In this document: positions 5,831 through 7,928 of the stretch, in pieces
How positions within the stretch are numbered: position 1 is the first letter of the stretch
Layout of the letters: every line of letters starts with the position of its first letter
Assembly: GCA_046263055.1 (NCBI GenBank)
Contig: JBHELO010000062.1
Location: 1-7,928, forward strand
DNA length: 7,928 bases
Source of the DNA: DATAQC01 sp046263055
Lineage (GTDB): Bacteria > Actinomycetota > Acidimicrobiia > Acidimicrobiales > AC-14
Direction: 5' to 3'
Program-made: the position numbers and the translations under genes
The notes under the pieces: model-generated
The model's input: only the letters and a program-made list of their open reading frames with translations
The model's database searches: none
What the model was told of the DNA's origin: nothing

Positions 5831-6279
5831 CCGTCGAGCAGGCCGGTCGGGGGGTCGATCACCACGGTGCCGTCCGGCCGGCGCTCCACCACGAAGGTGA
5901 GGGGCACCAGGCGCTCACCGGCCAGGACGAGGAGGTCGGATGCGGGGTTGGCCTCCACCGCCTCCACCCGGCCGTGGCTGGTGCCGCCCACGTCCACCAC
6001 CTCGGCACCGATGAGCTGGTGCACCCAGAGGGCGTCCTCCTCCTCGAGGGCCTCGGCGGACAGGGTGACACCCCGCAGGGCCTCGGCCCCCGTGCGGTCG
6101 GCCACGCCCGCGAAGGCAACGATGAAGCGGCCCTGGTGGGGGCGGGACGACAGGACCTCCAGCGGGCCCCCGTCGGTGGCCAGCAACGACCCGGGCGCCA
6201 ACCGCAGGTCGGGCCGGTTGCTCACCAGATGGACCACCACCTCACCCCGCACGCCGTGGGGCTTGGCGACGACCCCCAC
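5827..6279 (-). CDS. rimM: Ribosome maturation factor RimM
   Basis: RimM binds S19 and assists maturation of the 30S head. The N-terminal RimM domain is visible from GVVAKPHGVRGEVVV onward, and a C-terminal PRC-barrel domain from about residue 88 (LIGAEVVDVGGTSHGRVEAV) to LVPLTFVVERR and VVIDPPTGLLDG. At 150 residues from GTG 6279 it is somewhat shorter than the usual 165-180. The start is uncertain: the frame stays open upstream and encodes PLLEVG before this point, as family N-termini often do, but contains no ATG, GTG or TTG. CTG 6285, two codons earlier, is a candidate. Neither has a Shine-Dalgarno. The TGA overlaps the trmD GTG start. Confidence 0.92.
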   Translation of the reverse strand: MGVVAKPHGVRGEVVVHLVSNRPDLRLAPGSLLATDGGPLEVLSSRPHQGRFIVAFAGVADRTGAEALRGVTLSAEALEEEDALWVHQLIGAEVVDVGGTSHGRVEAVEANPASDLLVLAGERLVPLTFVVERRPDGTVVIDPPTGLLDG

Positions 6280-6316
6280 TTCCAGGAGCGGGACGTCGCC
6301 CGGCGGGCGCCCGGCG

Positions 6317-6748
6317 TCAGTCGACGATGTCCACCTCGGCGTCGAGGCCCTCCCTGGCGCCCGCCGCCCGCACGACGGTGCGGATGGCCTGGGCCACCCG
6401 GCCCCGGCGGCCGATGACGCGGCCCATGTCCGAGGGGGCCACGTGCAGCCGCAGGCTCACGGCGTTGCCCCGTCCCTGCTCCATCTCCACCACCACCGAG
6501 TCTGCGTCGTCCACGATGGAACGGGCCAGGTACTCGAGCACCGTGCGGGAGATCCCGCCCACCACCCGGTTGCCGTCGACCTCGTCGTCGGCACCACCGC
6601 CGTCCAGGTCACCGCCGTCCACGTCATCGCCGTCCAGGTCATCGCCGTCCAGGCCATCGCCGTCCAGGTCATCGCTATCGGCGTCGCCGCCGTCCAGGTC
6701 GCCGCCGCCCGGCTCCTGGCCGGCGACGTTGTCGTCGACCTCGCTCAC
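6317..6748 (-). CDS. khpA: KhpA-type KH-domain RNA-binding protein with acidic N-terminal repeat tail
   Basis: The C-terminal part (about residues 66-143) is a single KH domain: ISRTVLEYLARSIVDDADSV, then VAPSDMGRVIGRRGRVAQAIRT with the GxxG RNA-binding loop GRRG at 113-116, ending EVDIVD. This is the whole length of ordinary KhpA (YlqC), an RNA-binding partner of KhpB whose gene sits between rpsP and rimM in many Gram-positive bacteria. Here about 60 extra residues precede it, including roughly 35 residues of Asp/Gly/Leu pentapeptide repeats (17-51). The start is taken as GTG 6748 because it overlaps the rpsP stop as GTGA, with AAGG 7 bases upstream. An in-frame GTG at 6781 would lie inside rpsP and lacks this arrangement. 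Confidence 0.9.
   Translation of the reverse strand: MSEVDDNVAGQEPGGGDLDGGDADSDDLDGDGLDGDDLDGDDVDGGDLDGGGADDEVDGNRVVGGISRTVLEYLARSIVDDADSVVVEMEQGRGNAVSLRLHVAPSDMGRVIGRRGRVAQAIRTVVRAAGAREGLDAEVDIVD
6599..6703 (-). repeat. Seven tandem 15-bp units inside khpA encoding acidic pentapeptides
   Basis: Seven in-phase 15-base units run from 6599 to 6703. Six are near-identical versions of GCCGTCCAGGTCATC on the plus strand; the one at 6674-6688 is diverged. Read on the minus strand they give GDLDG, GDADS, DDLDG, DGLDG, DDLDG, DDVDG and GDLDG. Because the unit is a multiple of three, gain or loss of copies keeps the KH domain in frame. Confidence 0.92.
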
Positions 6749-7017
6749 GACGACGCCTTGGCCGAGGTGAACTGCTCCCACGCCCCGGAGATCTTCAGCA
6801 GCTTCTGGACCGGCTCGGTGGGCTGGGCCCCCTGGCGGAGCCAGGCCACCGCCTTGTCGTTGTCGACCTTGATCACCGAGGGATCGGCCCGCGGCTCGTA
6901 GGTGCCGATGGCCTCGATGAACCGCCCGTCGCGAGGCGAACGCCCGTCGGCCACCACCAGCCGGTAGGTGGGCTGCTTCTTCTTCCCCATGCGCATGAGG
7001 CGGAGCTTGACTGCCAT
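6745..7017 (-). CDS. rpsP: 30S ribosomal protein S16
   Basis: S16 is an early-assembling small-subunit protein. The 90-residue product begins with the family signature MAVKLRLMRMGKKKQPTYRL, followed by VVADGRSPRDGRFIEAIGTYEP (21-42), VDNDKAVAWLRQGAQPTEPV (51-70) and a short C-terminal tail. The ATG has a good Shine-Dalgarno, GAGGGA at 7026-7031, 8 bases upstream. This is the best ribosome-binding site seen for the operon's entry gene; the genes behind it rely mostly on stop/start overlap. Its TGA overlaps the khpA GTG start. It lies 50 bases after ffh. Confidence 0.97.
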   Translation of the reverse strand: MAVKLRLMRMGKKKQPTYRLVVADGRSPRDGRFIEAIGTYEPRADPSVIKVDNDKAVAWLRQGAQPTEPVQKLLKISGAWEQFTSAKASS

Positions 7018-7025
7018 GTGTGTGT

Positions 7026-7031
7026 TCCCTC
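7026..7031 (-). promoter_or_regulatory. Shine-Dalgarno of rpsP
   Basis: GAGGGA on the minus strand is followed by an 8-base spacer (mostly alternating AC) and then ATG 7017. It marks rpsP as the ribosome entry point for the overlapping genes behind it. Confidence 0.65.
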
Positions 7032-7053
7032 TCTGACTGCGTGTGCGAAGGGG

Positions 7054-7067
7054 GGCCGGAAGCGGCC
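7054..7067 (-). other. Small hairpin directly after the ffh stop
   Basis: On the minus strand GGCCG, loop CTTC, CGGCC forms a perfect 5-bp stem starting at the base after the ffh TGA, followed by a run of C rather than U. It could be a partial attenuator or mRNA-stability element between ffh and rpsP; it is too short to call a terminator. Confidence 0.3.
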
Positions 7068-7928
7068 TCAGCCCAGACCCGGGAGGCCGGGCAGGCCGAG
7101 ACCGGCGCGACCCTTGCCGCCCTTGCCCCGGCTCAGCATCTTCATCATCTTCTGCATGTCCTTGAACTGCTTCAGGAGCTGGTTGACCTCGTTGGTGGTG
7201 ACGCCGCTGCCCTTGGCCACCCGGAGGCGGCGCGAGCCGTTCAGGATCTCCGGCGAGCGGCGCTCCTCGAGGGTCATCGACTTGATGATCGCCTCGATGC
7301 GGGCGACCTCGCGGTCGTCGATCTCCGCCTTGCGCAACTCCTTGGGGATCCCTGGCAGCATACCGACGATGTTCTGGAGGGGCCCCATCTTCTTCACCTG
7401 CTGCATCTGGTCGAGGAAGTCCTCCAAGGTGAAGCGGCCCGACGTGAGCTTGGCCGCCGCCGCCTCCGCCTCGTCCCGGTCGTAGGCCTGCTCGGCCTTC
7501 TCGATCAGGGTGAGGACGTCGCCCATGCCCAGGATGCGCGACGCCATGCGGTCGGGGTGGAAAGGCTCGAAGTCGGCCAGCTTCTCCCCCACCGAGGCGA
7601 AGGCGATGGGCCGGCCGATGACCTCCTTCACCGAGAGGGCGGCGCCGCCCCGGGCGTCGCCGTCGAGCTTGGACAGGATGACGCCGTCGATCTGCAGCAC
7701 GGCGTGGAACGACTCGGCCACGTTCACCGCGTCCTGGCCGGTCATGGCGTCGACGACGAGGAAGGTGTAGTCGGGCTCGACGGCGGTGGAGATCTGGCGG
7801 GCCTCGTCCATGAGCTCGTCGTCCACGTGCAGGCGGCCGGCGGTGTCCACGATCAGCACGTCGCGCCCCAGCCGCCGGGCCTCCTCCACCGCGCCCCGGG
7901 CCACGGCCACGGGGTCGGTGGGCTCGCT
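7068..7928 (-). CDS. ffh: Signal recognition particle GTPase Ffh (SRP54), C-terminal part
   Basis: Ffh binds signal sequences as they leave the ribosome and delivers them to FtsY at the membrane. The frame is open to the right edge; 286 residues are visible, roughly the second half of the G domain plus the M domain. Counting from the edge, the G3 motif is in VLIVDTAGRLH (DTAGR at 28-32). The G4 region reads SKLDGDARGGAALSV, and the closing GEKLADFEPFHPDRMASRILGMGD links to the M domain. The M domain shows LEDFLDQMQQVKKMGPLQNI, the SRP-RNA-binding helices with SRRLRVAKGSG, and the methionine-rich KDMQKMMKMLSRG. It ends in a short Gly/Leu/Pro tail. The N-domain, P-loop and start are outside the window. 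Confidence 0.97.
   Translation of the reverse strand, partial: SEPTDPVAVARGAVEEARRLGRDVLIVDTAGRLHVDDELMDEARQISTAVEPDYTFLVVDAMTGQDAVNVAESFHAVLQIDGVILSKLDGDARGGAALSVKEVIGRPIAFASVGEKLADFEPFHPDRMASRILGMGDVLTLIEKAEQAYDRDEAEAAAAKLTSGRFTLEDFLDQMQQVKKMGPLQNIVGMLPGIPKELRKAEIDDREVARIEAIIKSMTLEERRSPEILNGSRRLRVAKGSGVTTNEVNQLLKQFKDMQKMMKMLSRGKGGKGRAGLGLPGLPGLG

Noticed and set aside
6599..6703. Possible CRISPR array or RTX/dockerin-like calcium-binding repeats
   Set aside because: The 15-bp units are contiguous with no spacers, so it is not CRISPR. The DxDG pentapeptides lack the nonapeptide spacing of RTX and the 12-residue loop of EF-hand or dockerin motifs.
5228..6901. A 557-codon open frame on the plus strand opposite trmD, rimM, khpA and part of rpsP
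   Set aside because: It is a shadow of four well-supported minus-strand genes; its repetitive VQVIAVQ section is only the khpA repeat read in antisense.

Overview
This is a very GC-rich window (third codon positions almost all G or C) from a bacterium that is most likely an actinomycete-phylum member (Actinomycetota), perhaps a deep lineage such as Acidimicrobiia. The evidence is the DUF2469 protein (an actinobacterial family), an RpiB of the mycobacterial type whose active site lacks the usual cysteine, and a gene order close to the Mycobacterium tuberculosis ffh/rpsP/trmD/rplS/lepB to yraN/comM/dprA block. The class-level placement is inference.

Reading the minus strand from the right edge: 7928-7068 is the C-terminal part of ffh (SRP GTPase), followed by rpsP (S16), khpA (KH RNA-binding protein with an acidic repeat tail at its N-terminus), rimM (30S maturation factor), trmD (tRNA m1G37 methyltransferase), rplS (L19) and lepB (signal peptidase I). 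From rpsP to lepB the genes are packed with 4-base stop/start overlaps (GTGA, GTGA, ATGA and possibly CTGA), so this is one translation, ribosome-biogenesis and secretion operon. A GC-rich inverted repeat lies directly after the lepB stop. Then come DUF2469, with a possible leaderless promoter, and yraN, still on the minus strand.

At 2728-3290 a two-gene unit on the plus strand interrupts the minus-strand series: a 35-residue single-pass membrane mini-protein overlapping (ATGA) the start of rpiB. It is preceded by three tandem 13-bp repeats in the short divergent gap. After it the minus strand resumes with yifB/comM and dprA, which runs off the left edge; both are DNA-processing genes associated with natural transformation.

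Almost everything here is housekeeping. I see no defence system, mobile element, CRISPR array, RNA gene or biosynthetic cluster. No intergenic stretch exceeds about 160 bases. The points worth a second look are the coupled mini-protein, the 13-bp repeats, the acidic pentapeptide repeat in KhpA, a Glu in place of the catalytic Asp169 of TrmD, the absence of rnhB from its usual place, the rpiB insertion, and several non-standard start codons.
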